Shown: positions 26,249 through 37,721 of the stretch, piece after piece
Layout of the letters: every line of letters starts with the position of its first letter
How positions within the stretch are numbered: the first letter of the stretch is position 1
NCBI RefSeq assembly: GCF_965638725.1
Contig: NC_134949.1
Span: 123,750,294-123,814,293 of the forward strand
From: Aptenodytes patagonicus
Taxonomy: Eukaryota > Chordata > Aves > Sphenisciformes > Spheniscidae
Length of the DNA: 64,000 nt
Direction: 5' to 3'
Notes under the pieces: model-generated
Seen by the model: the letters and a program-made list of their open reading frames with translations, nothing else
Database searches by the model: none
Told to the model about the DNA's origin: nothing
Position numbers and translations under genes: made by a program

Positions 26249-26281
26249 ATTAAGAAACAGATTTTGCCTTATTTAGACAAC
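26179..26281 (-). CDS. SETD4: SETD4 exon with start codon (coding 26248-26179)
   Basis: The acceptor follows a T-rich tract (TTTAATTCAG before 26281). ATG is at 26248-26246, and 23 codons plus one base are coding. The donor is GTACTA at 26178. The peptide is rich in Arg/Lys like the human N-terminus and could act as a nuclear-targeting stretch (inference). Confidence 0.9.
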
Positions 26282-26479
26282 CTGAATTAAAAAAAAAAAA
26301 AGTTACTTAAAACTATTTAAAGTCTTTCAAATACTGCATATTTCTTTTATTTCAATAACAGAAATCAGAGCACTGCCTGTTTAATAAGCTGCCTCCTTAA
26401 AGTTTAGAAAACGTACTACAAACAAACCCTAAACGAGGGTGGGTGATAGGGGTGAGGGAAGAGGGGAAGCCTTTACCTC

Positions 26480-27210
26480 CAAACATCATCTTGGCCACGG
26501 CACGGCCATACCCCTCTAAAGCCCTGGCGCTTCCCCGCCGCACGGCTAGGCCTCTCCCCCCCTTCCCGGTCTTACAGACAAAACCTCGAATGGCCCGAGC
26601 GCAGCGAACACCGCTTGGGACCGCCTGTGCCCCCTCGCATTTTAAGGCGGTGGAGAATGAAGAGTGTAACGAGAAATCCTGCCTCCCCTCGGCGGCACAA
26701 CAGCGATTCCGGCTCCCGATTCCCTCGCGGGCTGAAATCGCAGCGGGGGAGAGAGCGGAGATGGGGACGCTGCCCGGTTCGCCCCGCCGCCTCACAGCCG
26801 CCCACCCGCCTGCCGGCCCACCTGCCGGAGAGGACGCAGGGACCGCCACTCCCGCCGCTGCCCGCCGCCGCCGCCGCCGGCCCCCACCCGACCGCACGGC
26901 CCCTGCCCGCCGCGGGAGGCGGGGCTCCCCCGCCGCCATCTTAGGTGCGGTCACCTCCCCCGCGCGGTGTGTGTCTGCGGCCAGCGGCCAGCTCGTCCTC
27001 TCCTCATCGCCGCGCAGAGCTGAGGAGTGAGGGGGAAGGTACGCAGTGCTGGAGGTGGGTGAGGGAGTGCCGGCTGCTCCTCCGGGCCCGCCTCGTAGCT
27101 CTTCGCTGCGTTCAGCCCCTTTGCGGGGCGCGGCGGGGGCGCGTACCGGCCGCCCGTCAGCGGCCGGGATCGTCCCGCGGGGAGCAGGGAGTTCCCTGAG
27201 GAGTCGGGCT
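26480..27210. promoter_or_regulatory. CpG island, probable bidirectional SETD4/CBR1 promoter
   Basis: A sharp rise in CpG density between the divergent SETD4 (minus) and CBR1 (plus) genes, with no TATA box obvious. Contains a GC box (GGCGGGGC, 26918-26925) and a perfect YY1-type motif (GCCGCCATCTT, 26932-26942). A plausible non-coding first-exon donor for SETD4 is GGAG|GTAAAG with the exon ending at 26477 (minus). One for CBR1 is GGAAG|GTACGC with the exon ending at 27038 (plus). Open frames in the island are composition artefacts. Confidence 0.8.
26932..26942 (-). promoter_or_regulatory. YY1-type site (AAGATGGCGGC on minus)
   Basis: Exact match to the canonical YY1 motif that commonly lies near the start site of TATA-less promoters. 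It is placed between SETD4 and CBR1. Binding itself is inferred. Confidence 0.6.
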
Positions 27211-28103
27211 TCATCGTGGCTCGCGAGTTTGCTTTGTGTTCCCGTTAGGAAGAAAAACCGGTTCTGAGGAGGTGGTAGTGAGTGAAATGTGCCGGTTTGC
27301 AGCGAGGTGAGACCTTGATGGTGAAGAGACCTTGATGGTGAACTGGGACGGTGGCTCCTGGCCCTGGTGAAGTCAGTCGGTAGCTTGGCAGGCTTTTAGG
27401 AGCTGGTTAAGATTTCAACCTCTGCTCGTGGTTAAGTTACAAGCTAATTTGGAAGACAAATAGCAATTAAGCCGAAAGTGAACAAAAACAGCATTTTAAG
27501 CTCGCTTTTATGGGGGAAATATATCTTCTTTAGATGTGCTATGTCTGCGAAAGAAAACCAGCAAGCAGGCTTTGTATTTAGAGCTGGCTGGTGTGTTAAA
27601 CAGAAGAAACGTTGTCTGTAGTCAATCTATGGTCCGCTGTTTCCCTCTAAAAACGCTAGAATTGGTTCTCCTGCCTGACACTGGAAGATCAAGCCACTCC
27701 TCCCCTTTTTTTGAGCCTGAGTTTTTCAGCTTTGACTGCATCAGTGCTTGAACTGAACCAGTTGAATATCCTCAAAAGAAGGAAATGGTATTCCTGTACG
27801 GTGTATGTGCAGAAGAGCTTACTCCCATCAAAAGTTAATTTAGTACTAAAGATTAGGCATTGACTTTTTTTTTTGTAACCCAATCACTGGTTGGGCTTTC
27901 TTCAAAACAAAACACCAAACGTGTTTCTCTGCAAATACCTCGTGCTACTTTAGTAAGTTACAGTTAGTGTGCACTCTAATGTAGTTTTACATAATTCAAA
28001 GTAGAATTCTAAATAGGATTTTAAAGAAAAAACACTTTAATCCATTTTCAGATAGCCATCTTTGTCCATCTGGGTGTGAAATTTTCTTCTTTGTTGTTTG
28101 CAG

Positions 28104-28423
28104 TTGCTGTCACTTTTGCATACATTCAGAGAGGACAATGTCCAACGTGCCAGTGGCTGTGGTGACCGGGTCCAACAAAGGGATTGGATTTGCAATTGTG
28201 CGGGCTCTATGCAAGCAGTTCCCAGGGGATGTGTACCTGACAGCCCGAGACCCTGGCCGTGGCCAGAAAGCGGTGGCAAAGCTCCAGGAGGAAGGGCTGT
28301 GTGTGCTCTTCCATCAGCTGGATATCGATGATCTGCAGAGCATCAGAGCTCTCCGTGACTTCCTAAAGGAGAAGTATGGAGGGCTGAACGTGCTGGTTAA
28401 CAATGCAGGGATCGCTTTCAAAG
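28104..28423 (+). CDS. CBR1: CBR1 first coding exon (coding 28138-28423)
   Basis: Acceptor TTGTTTGCAG ends at 28103, with 34 nt of 5' UTR before the ATG. Encodes residues 1-95 including the cofactor-binding TGxxxGIG and NNAG motifs. Donor GTAGGA. Confidence 0.95.
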
Positions 28424-31400
28424 GTAGGAAGTGGACTGTTTGGGATATTCCTATGTGCTGCAAAGCTATATGGAGAAGGATAGTAGATGCTTGAAGGATT
28501 TTACAGAGCTGCTTATATGGGACTCCTGTGCTAATGGCATGCTGCTTTTTTGGCTGGGCAAGCTGCCTACCTTAAGCATGAGAGGGCAATGTGAAATGGC
28601 TCTTCCTCTAGCATCTGTTGGGCTAACTGTGCATGTAAAGATGCTTCCCTGGAGTATTGTATTTGCATCACATACAGAGAATGAAAATACTTGAGGCAGA
28701 CAGTACATGTGAGCAGAGTTGGGTTTATTGCCTCAGTGCCCGTGAGTTTCACCAGGCCCATGGGAGTCCATCATCTGTGTGAATATCAGCCGTGTTCCTC
28801 GGGGATCTGTGTTTTCTCTCTTCTGCAAGCCTGTTCTATGCATTACCTGGTCAAGGATTCCAGCTGATAAAAAAGAACCTTTGGCCCTCAGTGATTTTGT
28901 CATCTTTACTTATCTTTAACTTTCTCAGGCCATTCAGTCACCTATAGAACAGTTAACCTAAATCTTGCTGTGCTGAGCAAGAAATTAACCCTTTCATCTT
29001 CTAGTGGACAGGAAGGCAGGGAAAGTGAGGAAGACACAGCAGTTGTAAGGCAGAAGAGTGCATTCTCCTTGTAGGTATTTATAAAAACAAGTTGAGAATC
29101 ATGTTAGCTCCAGGTAGAGCAAATCACAAGCATGACTACTAGTTCATTTCCCTGCCAGTACAAACTTGTTCTTTCCATATTTTCTGGTTTTTTGTTGGTT
29201 TTTGTTTTTTTTTTTTTTAAATCTCCTTGCCTGATCTCCAGTTAGGACATGTAACTGTTCAAGCACAGTGTTGTGCTGACTCATCTGCTCACAGCATGAG
29301 TTAAGGAGGCCTGTCATGTAGTATGGATCAAATCTCACCTGCTGCTGAAGATGGAGTTTCTCATGTAGTGGGAGTGCAGCAATGGTGTTCTGAAGTCCAG
29401 TCACTGTATATTTTGCATGGTATTTTTCAGGAAGATTGCTTGTGTTCAAGATCAGCTTAATAGGAGGCAACTCAATATAATTGTCTGAGCTTCAGGATGT
29501 GCTCGAGATAGAAACATGTTAAAACCTTGCAGCAACAGTTCAAAGATTGTATCTCCGTCCATGCATATCATTTATAAAGCCTGTAGGTGCTCAGAGCAGT
29601 ATTTCTTCAATTAACAATCAGGGCCTTAGCTCAACCTACTAGTGACAGTGAGTTTGAGCAAGACTGGGCTGCAACTACAGCAGTTGAAGTGCAGTGTGTT
29701 TTTCCTGTTGCTGACATTGCTGCAGCAAGATTTGCCAGAGCTCATATGTGAGAGATCTTAGATTTATCATTGTGGAGCCACTGAACAGATAAATGGGTAA
29801 AACAGTGTGACCAGTGGAGTTTCTGTTACTTTCTTTACTATGTCGTAGATTTTTTTTTTTTTTAATTCAGAAGTTGCTTCCAGATGTTTAGCTTAGACTT
29901 TCTCCAAGCTGACAACTTGCTATGAGTCAGCAGTAGGTCATACAATTAAGAAATGTGATAGAGGAGCCAGTTGTAACTGTTGTTGTGCAAGTATCTAGCA
30001 CAGAGGCTAGACGATTTAACACCTGTGTAAGAACTTGCTGTGATGCTTATCTCATATTTTGCCTTTTATTCTCACTTCTGGGATTGGCGTTTCTACCCAA
30101 GCTTGCCTCTTGCCTTGCCAGGTTTCTGCTACCATCCCAGAATTTATGCTTTCCTTTCTTTATTGTAGTACTGTGTGTCATTGCTGTCTGTCAAAGATTA
30201 GATTTACCATTAAATTTAATTTATTGTTCAGTTTTTGTGCTGCACTACAGATAGTCCAGCAAAGTCCTTAGTCCAGCAAAAACTGTTCATGTGTGTAATT
30301 ATTATGTACCCGTGGGTTGCCTTCTGGATGAGCTTCTCTAAGAACAGTCATTCTAGTAATGCTTGTTAAATCAAGGGAGTGTATATCTGTCAGATGTTAC
30401 AAGTAATACATCTTGTTAGACAAATGAGTGGGTTTTGGAGTGTAGGGAAGCTTCGCTCTTGCAAGGTGGGTATGGAAGCAGGAGTTTGGAGTTGTGTAGG
30501 TTTTCAGTTTCTTTTCTTCTCTCACTGTCATAACTCTTGCAATAGCTCACAGTCTGGCTTCACGTCACAGATTTAAATGCAAGCAAGTGATTTGCAAAAC
30601 TTGATGCCATTGGTGCCCGTTGTTTGAGAGTATAAATAAGTCGGCCATTAAAGCTGTGTTTTGCAATAAAAACACAACTACATTAAATACTAAATGACCT
30701 GTTACTGGTTCTCTTTTGAGTTTACATAGGTCTGGGCTGTGGAGACAAGTGAAGACCTGCCTAATCTATGTAGGTAGCCCTCATCACTGCAGAGATAGAG
30801 CCTGTAGCAGAAGAGAAGGAATACTGTTACTTTAACTCTTAGTTCCCCCTCAAAATGGAGGACACATAGCATATAGCTTATTGCTGAACCAAATTGTCAG
30901 CTGATGGCACATCCTACCCACTTTTGGTGGTGGCAAGCTGTCAATTCTGTCTGATGAAATCATACCCTTACGGTGCAGTTCCATGGTCTGCTTATGCTTA
31001 CCTAAATCAGCTCCCTTTCCTAGCTGCTACTTCCCACTCTTTTGCTTGTGTTAGCACAGATCTGTCAGTTCAGGGGGTGATTTATGACGCAAGTATTTAT
31101 CAGTTTTGGGGTTGGTTGGTTTGTTTTTTCAGTCTGCACCAAATCTTACCCCTGCATTCTTTTTAGAAGCTTTTACAGTGCTTGTTGCAATTTGGCACTG
31201 CTCTGACTTCAAGTCCCAGCTAAGAACCCAAGACATGACAACATAAGAGTCAGGATATAGAAGCAGTTGTCTGCCATGTTGTTGGATGTTAGTACCAGGG
31301 TGGTAGACTCTAACTTTTGCATCTTCATTGGCAGCATCCTAGATTCAGGATCTTCCCTTCTGATTTCCCGCCTGCTCCCTCCCCTCCCCTGGTATCTCAG

Positions 31401-34306
31401 GATGGTGGCAAAGTGCTGTGCTATGCATTTAAGAGGAGAGGGCACCTCAAAGTTTACTTGCATGTGGTAGTGGCAGCCCAGACTGAGCACTGGGTGTGAG
31501 TAAGTACAGGCAGGTCAGTAGGCAGGTTGAGCAGCACACCCTGTGAGAGCAGTCTTTCCTTGTCTCTTCCATATAAAAGGCAGAAAGACAAATGGCCTGT
31601 GGGTTGGCAAATGACTCTGCGGAGTGATACAACTGACTCTCCTGGGGCAAAGCTAAAGCCTTCAGCTAAGGAGGGGTGAAAACATAACTAGCTCATTATT
31701 ATAATATTGCAGAGCTGGATCTTTTCATTAATAAGAATGTGAGTGTTAGTGATGTTGCCTTTTTTTTCTTATGTATTTTAATTGATCATATGCCTGTTTC
31801 CTAATTATCAAAAAAAAGAAGGAACTAAGATAAACTACCAAAACCCAAAAGTTTGGTAACTTCCTTTCAAACAGTAGTACAATTCTGATTTTTTTTTTTT
31901 TTTTTTTTTCCCCCTCTCCCTTGCTACCACCTCTTATGAAAAGTTCATGACACAACGCCATTTGCGGTCCAAGCAGAGGTTACACTGAAGACAAACTTTT
32001 TTGGAACCAGGAATGTTTGCACAGAATTGTTGCCTCTTGTGAAGCCTTATGGTAAGTGTAACATAACAAGTAGAGAAATAGTTTTATATGAATTTTGGTC
32101 CTCATTAAATGGGAGAATCCTGTCCTGTCTCAGAAGCACACTGCCCCATAGCAAGAGGAGTGCACCTTGCTGTACTGTAGGTAAGAAAACAGATGGCCTT
32201 TCATGACCCCAAAATGTGTCTACTGTGTATATTTGCATCTACCTTCAAGCCGGTCACACTTTTCTGTTATGGATTGAAGTGGAATTCTCATGGTGCCCTC
32301 AAGAAGACGTGAAGAACTTACCCATGTTCTGTCCATGATATCTGCCTACATAAATTGTTACTGCTTCAGAAAGGACCTTTAGATGATACAACTAGGATAA
32401 GGAAGTACCTAAAAACAGTGTTTTGGCTGAGTTTGATGTGACATGCCTGTTCTTGCTACTGCTGAAGAAACCTTCTCAAGAGGCTGTTGGTCTGTCTGAT
32501 CACAGCCTTTGCTGTATGTGCAAGTGTCTAGTGATGTAGTTATAAATGGCACTTGACATGTACATTAAGTTACTGTGATTTGGTCGTGTTAGGAGGAACT
32601 GGAAGAAAACACTTTACCAAAAATGGTGAATAGAATGGACCGGGGTCAAAAAATAGATGCATCGATAATAAAGAGGTGTTAGCAACATGCAAATAATCTG
32701 TACTCGTTGGATGGCTGTCCTGCACAAAATGCTCCTGTTCTTGAAACCCGGGAGCACTGGAAGTGCCCTGGAATGCTACTGAGATATCACGGATGATTTG
32801 AAAGGAGGTTATTTGGATCCAATACCCACACCAAATCTAAGGTGGTGTGTTTTTTTTTTTTTTTTTTTAATTCAATTGTTTTCAAGACTTGTGATCACTA
32901 GATATTTTCATGGATATTTGGATAAGTGCTTGCTGCTATGAATGAAATGTTGTCTATACCAACATCTAAATATGTCTAGGTTTTTAAGAGAAAAGTCGAG
33001 TAGATGAGAGGGAAGTTGGGAACTGTTAGTCCTTAGGGAGGAAGGGAAGGATAGAGCAAATTAATTTGGGGGGCTGGTAGGGGAGAGAGTAAACAGTGCC
33101 AAAATTGCAATTTAGCCCTCTTGTACTACAAGTGAAGGGCAAATGTGTTAATAAAGTCATTAACAGAAAGGATTAATTTCTGTGGCTTTTAAGATCTAAA
33201 TCCTCATGTGCGTTCCCTAGTTCGTCGCTGGAATGGCTGTGAACTAGCAAGAAAGAGGGAAACAGTGTAACATAATTTTGGGGAAGATGAGTGAATTACT
33301 GATTCAGCTGACTCATTCCTCTGTACTGAAGTGCTGGGAGATAAATAGCTTACTGCAGTTTTGCATGCTGGGATTTGTAAATCATCAGGTATTCTGTAAA
33401 CAAGCTGATGGTCTCGCTGCATTAAGAACTAGATTGCTTTTGGTGAATTCTCTATTATTCTGGCTTTTGAGGTGCATTCTCAAGGCACTTTACTCAAGCT
33501 GTTGCAGAAGTGAAAACTTTTTCGACCAGAACTTTGAGAGTAAAGTCTGGCTGCCATTACTGAGAAAGCCACTTACTACTATGACTATGCCTACAGATTG
33601 TAACAGGCTATTTCCTGGGAGAATACCTGAAGTTCGATAGAGAGCTTTTGCAGGTTCACACCTTAAATTACCTCTGTAATGGAATTCACTAGAAACACTT
33701 GACATTGAGTTAACTGTGATCTTCCAGAAGCTCTGCAAAATAGCCCCCACAAAATATTTTACGGGTATTCACCTAAGTAGTGAATACATAACTGTAGAGC
33801 AAGCTCACTTCAGTGTCTGGGCTTGTTTAATGTGTGTAAAAGTAATCAGCCTTTATTCTCTTTTACCAGGTAGAGTGGTGAATGTCTCTAGTATGGTAAG
33901 TAGCTCAGCTCTGGGAGGCTGCAGCCGAGAACTACAGCAAAAGTTTCGCAGCGACACGATCACTGAGGATGAGTTAGTGGAACTCATGACCAAATTTGTG
34001 GAAGATACCAAGAAAAGTGTGCATGAGAAAGAGGGTTGGCCAAATACTGCCTATGGGGTATCCAAAATTGGTGTCACAGTCTTGTCCAGGATTCAAGCCA
34101 GGATGTTAAATGAGAAAAGAAAAGGTGACCACATCCTTCTCAATGCCTGCTGTCCTGGATGGGTGAGAACAGACATGGCAGGTCCTCAAGCCACTAAATC
34201 GCCAGATGAAGGGGCTGAGACCCCAGTTTATTTGGCCCTTTTGCCTTCTGATGCTGATGGTCCTCATGGTCAGTTTCTTAGCAACAAAACTGTTCGAAGC
34301 TGGTGA
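28138..34306 (+). CDS. CBR1: CBR1, NADPH-dependent carbonyl reductase
   Basis: Three coding exons, 28138-28423, 31944-32051 and 33870-34306, with GT-AG introns and matching phases, give 276 residues (human CBR1 277). It is a monomeric cytosolic short-chain dehydrogenase/reductase that reduces quinones, prostaglandins and other carbonyls with NADPH. Visible features are the Rossmann motif TGSNKGIG (10-17), NNAG (88-91), Ser139 in NVSS, and the catalytic Tyr193 and Lys197 in YGVSK. The long pre-Tyr insert (ELQQKFRSDTITEDELVELM) is typical of CBR-type reductases. The C-terminus is ...FLSNKTVRSW. The ATG has good context and follows a splice acceptor (TTTGCAG, exon from 28104), implying a non-coding first exon in the CpG island. 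The upstream neighbour SETD4 is divergent, and a dead CBR copy lies 3 kb downstream. CBR3 is the paralogous alternative; similarity favours CBR1. Confidence 0.96.
28424..31943 (+). other. CBR1: CBR1 intron 1 (after first coding exon)
   Basis: 3.5 kb with T-runs (about 29207-29218, 29851-29862, 31892-31909) and only chance open frames. A minus-strand 108-codon frame at 29144-29470 is not recognised. Confidence 0.7.
31944..32051 (+). CDS. CBR1: CBR1 second coding exon
   Basis: 108 nt, acceptor TGAAAAG, donor GTAAGTG. Encodes (V)HDTTPFAVQAEVTLKTNFFG and TRNVCTELLPLVKPY, matching human CBR1 exon 2. Confidence 0.95.
32052..33869 (+). other. CBR1: CBR1 intron 2
   Basis: 1.8 kb with a T-run near 32851-32868. 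A 120-codon open frame (33278-33640, plus) has no recognisable similarity and is probably fortuitous. Confidence 0.7.
33870..34306 (+). CDS. CBR1: CBR1 terminal coding exon
   Basis: Acceptor TTTTACCAG. Encodes RVVNVSS through the YxxxK active site and NACCPGWVRTDMAGP to the stop TGA at 34304-34306. Confidence 0.96.
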
Positions 34307-35120
34307 GCTTATGTATGTGGACCCGTGCAAGCGGTAATATGACTGTGGATTAGCCTATGCTCTGGTAGGGCATTTACCCCGAGCAGTCTCATCCTGTCCA
34401 CAGCAGCAGCAGGGTCCTTTATCATTGCAATGAGGGCTACAGTTACGGTACTCCTCTGGGATTAAGTCTACACTAGGGTACACTTCCCAATAGTCTCCAT
34501 TAGCCTGCTCACAGCATTGACTCCGTAGCCCAAAATCTGATTTGTGGGTGTTCCAGCCCAGATGGTACAGGCTAATTTGGTGTTGCCCTAATGCAGAGGT
34601 GCCTGACCTTGTTTACCTGAACTTACTCTTAATTAAAATCATTGCCCGCCCTTCTGGGAGGGCTGAGGAATTGGGATGAGGAAGCAGATGCCTTACTCTT
34701 TCTCAGCACAATAGATCTTTCTAGGGACCATAGTTGCTTCTTGAGGTTGTGCAGGGTTTCTTAAAGGGGGAGGGCATTGTTCTGAGATCTACAGTCTGAC
34801 CGGTTTGGGGGGAGGCTAATAAGACCAGAACAGAATCACTGCTGTATAGAGATTCCTTATTATCAGTACAAAATGGAATTAGGTGAAAATAAAAATAGCA
34901 ATGACATACCGTTAATAGAACCTAATCAGTTGGCTTTATTAATATGTATGTCAATAACTGATTGCTTACTGATTTGTATCCATCCAACTGGTTTACTCTG
35001 ATACTAAAAGTTTATAATGTTTGAAAATACACTTTCATTTTCTGCATTTAAGTTTGTAGCTGGAATGTGTGATGTTTGGACTATATAAAGAGAAAATAAA
35101 CTACAGAAGTGATATAGCAA
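34307..35120 (+). other. CBR1: Probable CBR1 3' untranslated region
   Basis: Non-coding sequence after the CBR1 stop. The first strong AATAAA is at 35095-35100, followed by a T/G-rich stretch, which would give a 3' UTR of about 0.8 kb. Confidence 0.45.
35095..35100 (+). terminator. CBR1: Candidate CBR1 polyadenylation signal (AATAAA)
   Basis: AATAAA about 790 nt after the CBR1 stop codon, with GTGTTCC-type downstream sequence about 20 nt later. No transcript evidence. Confidence 0.45.
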
Positions 35121-37393
35121 AGTGTTCCTCAGGGCTTCCAGTTCATTTCTTGCACAGCCAGAAGTTTCCTTATTAAAAACCTGGATTAAGTGCTCTCTAT
35201 GTAGAGGAGAAAATGAACTGTAAATGTTACAGTGCTATTACAGGATAGGACTGAAATTCATAATTATCATGGTAACCAAAACAAGTCATCCAAGCAAAAT
35301 CACAAGTAGAGGAAGCAATGACATGGAGAGCACCAAATTTGTTTTCCCCTTTTAAATGTTGGTTATTGCATTTCAAATGCTTAATCTTGAAAGGTTGCCA
35401 CGGCACTTCAAGCTGTAGAGGTGGAGCCATGTGGCAGCAGAGGCAGCCTGGGGGTAGGGCAGGGCAGGGCACCTGGGCTGCCCCAGGCTGTGGGGCAGCT
35501 GGCTGCCGGGGGCTGGAGTGAAGTGGGGTTTGGTCACCCCCAGGCTAGAACCCTGCAGCTCTTTCTCCACCACGTCCTGCCAGCCAGCACAAAAGCCATG
35601 GCGGGCGGGGGCTCCGGGGCCCTGCCCTGTCTCCCACAGCACAGCGCTGTGCTCTGCAGGGGGAGGCTGCTGCCCTCTTCCTCTTGCTGTGAGACACTGA
35701 AGGAGCTGGAAACAATTGCCTATAAACCTGTCATTAGTAATGACAAATCAGCAATGGACATGTCAATCAGGAGTCAGCAAGACAATGCCAAAGTGGCTTA
35801 GCTGACTGGGTTTTACGTTGGCTTCCCCTGGTACAGTTTGTGTTCAGGGAAGCCTTGGATCAAAAGACATTGGACATAAATCATATGGTTTTGGTAATCA
35901 CTTATCAGCACAGAACAAAGGTGTGATTATTAGTTGGACTTTTAAGGATACAGTAGCTATTGTTTTTTATGAAGATGGAAGTATTGCCAAATGAGTCATG
36001 GCCCAGAGCTCACTGAAGAGCAGGATGAGTGCTGCCCCAAAAGTTCTCATATTAATCTGTTCTCAGTGGAGAAAAAAATCTGAGGCCTTTAGTTTAAGGG
36101 CAACAGATCAGTTACAAAATCCCCATATAAAGGTTTTAATGCATTTTATGTACTACCGACATACTGCCTGCAGTATGGTAGCTCCAAAAGCCATCCAGTT
36201 AATACAGTAACTTGACTATCATTCTGATGTGCAACAGAAAGAACCATGGTTTGTGTATGCTCTTCTAGTTGTGTTAATGGTATCTCAGCAAAATAAAGCA
36301 CGGCTGTTCTGATTTAGTAATGATTTGTGCACGACTTCAAGAGATGTGGTCCTACAGTGGAGAATCATACCTAGTTCTTCATACTTGAAATGCTGCTTGA
36401 GTCGTTAAGTTTCAAAAGTTGCGTGCCCTCCCGGTTGGCATGTACAAACTTTCCAAACAAACCTTGACCCAGCTTTCATACGGTTTGTGCAAAGACTAGA
36501 CTGACGTAAGGGTCCTAGGTAGGTTTACCGTAGCTGGATAGTATCCATTGTTAAATACAAAGTAGTGTCTAAGTATCCCCTGTGCTCTGTAAAGCTCCTT
36601 CTTAAGTCTAACCCAGTATCTGGGTTGTTTTTTTTTTACCTTCAAGCCAAACAAATTATAGGTTTGAAAGTTTTACAAAAGATGTATTTCAACTTCTTAT
36701 ATTAAGCTCTTTCACAGTGCTTGTTCTTTGTTAAACCTACTTACCCTGTTTCAGGGTAAGGAAGCGAAGTGGAAGATGGTGGCTAAGTAGTCATCTTCAG
36801 AAATGTCATTTCTTGTGGTGAAATTGATTATAATACAGACAGTTTTTTCTGGTATCAACAGAAAGAATAACAGGTGACAGATCTTTTCACAACCTTTGCA
36901 GCTGTGGTGCCGTACTCGAGTCAGGAGAATCAGCTGTGTGGATACAACCTCAGCTGTAGGAGGTGGAAACGAGGCAGAAAATATTGGCTGTTCACAGGAC
37001 CAGTCAGAGTCAGGAAGGAGCTTATGCAGGAGAAGCACATCCCCCGGTGACACTGGTAGGAGGACTGTGTCCTGGGAACAGAGCTGGCACCGCGCGGGGC
37101 AGACTGCCAGGGGAGGGCTGTTTGCTGAGAGCAGAATCAGAGGACAGGCTGTACAGCGTGTGTGACAGGCTGGATCTTTGGACAGAGCTTGCATTGTTCA
37201 ACCAAAATTTCTTTTTTTTTTTTTTAAGCTGCCTCCCTGCTTCTCTCCCGTGTCCGTTGTGTCTGAAGTATTTTGTTGCGTTCAGATTCTGGCATGCTTG
37301 CTGAGTGGTTATTGTGTAAAGTTTAAGGGTTAGGAAAAGGATGAAATAATAATGATCTGTTGTACTGTATAAAACTTTTACGCATGATTTACT
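35121..37393. other. Intergenic spacer between CBR1 and CBR pseudogene
   Basis: Contains a GC-richer stretch (about 35400-35700) and a T-run (about 37209-37223), otherwise nothing recognised. No extra CBR exon was found here. Confidence 0.4.
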
Positions 37394-37721
37394 GTTTTTC
37401 TTTTTACAGCATGTCACTACCATTTTTACTTTGGAATTTATTAGCCAAATAAAATGTCTGGCAATGCAGTAGCTGTGGTGACGTGAGACGATAAAGAAAT
37501 TGGATTCACAATTGTGAGAGCTCAGTGGAGGCAGTTTCTTGGGGATGCCGTAGCTTGTGCAGGATGCAGTCAGGCAGCAGCGGCAAAACTTTGGGAGTGG
37601 AAGCTGAACTTGCTGCCGCATCAGCTGGATATAAACAGCGTGCAAGGCCTCTGGGACTTCTGAAGGAGAAGCTACAGACATCCCAGTGTGCTGGTTAACA
37701 ATGCAGCCATCATTTTCAAAG
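37394..37721 (+). pseudogene. CBR-like pseudogene, relic of first coding exon
   Basis: 37454-37721 is clearly homologous to CBR1 exon 1: it begins ATGTCTGGCAATG and reads MSGNAVAVVT then TGA at the residue-11 glycine position. Later it keeps IGFTIVRA, HQLDIN and VLVNNA with F-K at the exon end. It has in-frame stops (one in the glycine-rich cofactor loop, one after LWDF), internal deletions (268 nt against 286) and the donor GT changed to GC (AAAG|GCTG). A splice acceptor-like tract and TTACAG still precede it, as in CBR1. It therefore arose by genomic duplication, not by retroposition. Exons 2 and 3 were not found. It may be the remains of a second tandem CBR gene known in other vertebrates (CBR3-like or CBR1-like). 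Confidence 0.9.

Noticed and set aside
26397-27214. Open frames of 77-195 codons in the SETD4/CBR1 CpG island, including one starting MTAPKMAAGEP
   Set aside because: CpG-island composition artefacts; the MAA start is simply the YY1 motif read as codons. At most an upstream open reading frame.
37022-37681. 219-codon minus-strand open frame
   Set aside because: Antisense to the CBR pseudogene and to a poly-T run; no recognisable domain. The real homology is on the plus strand.
37394-37721. A functional second CBR gene
   Set aside because: In-frame stops, deletions, a missing donor and no further exons.
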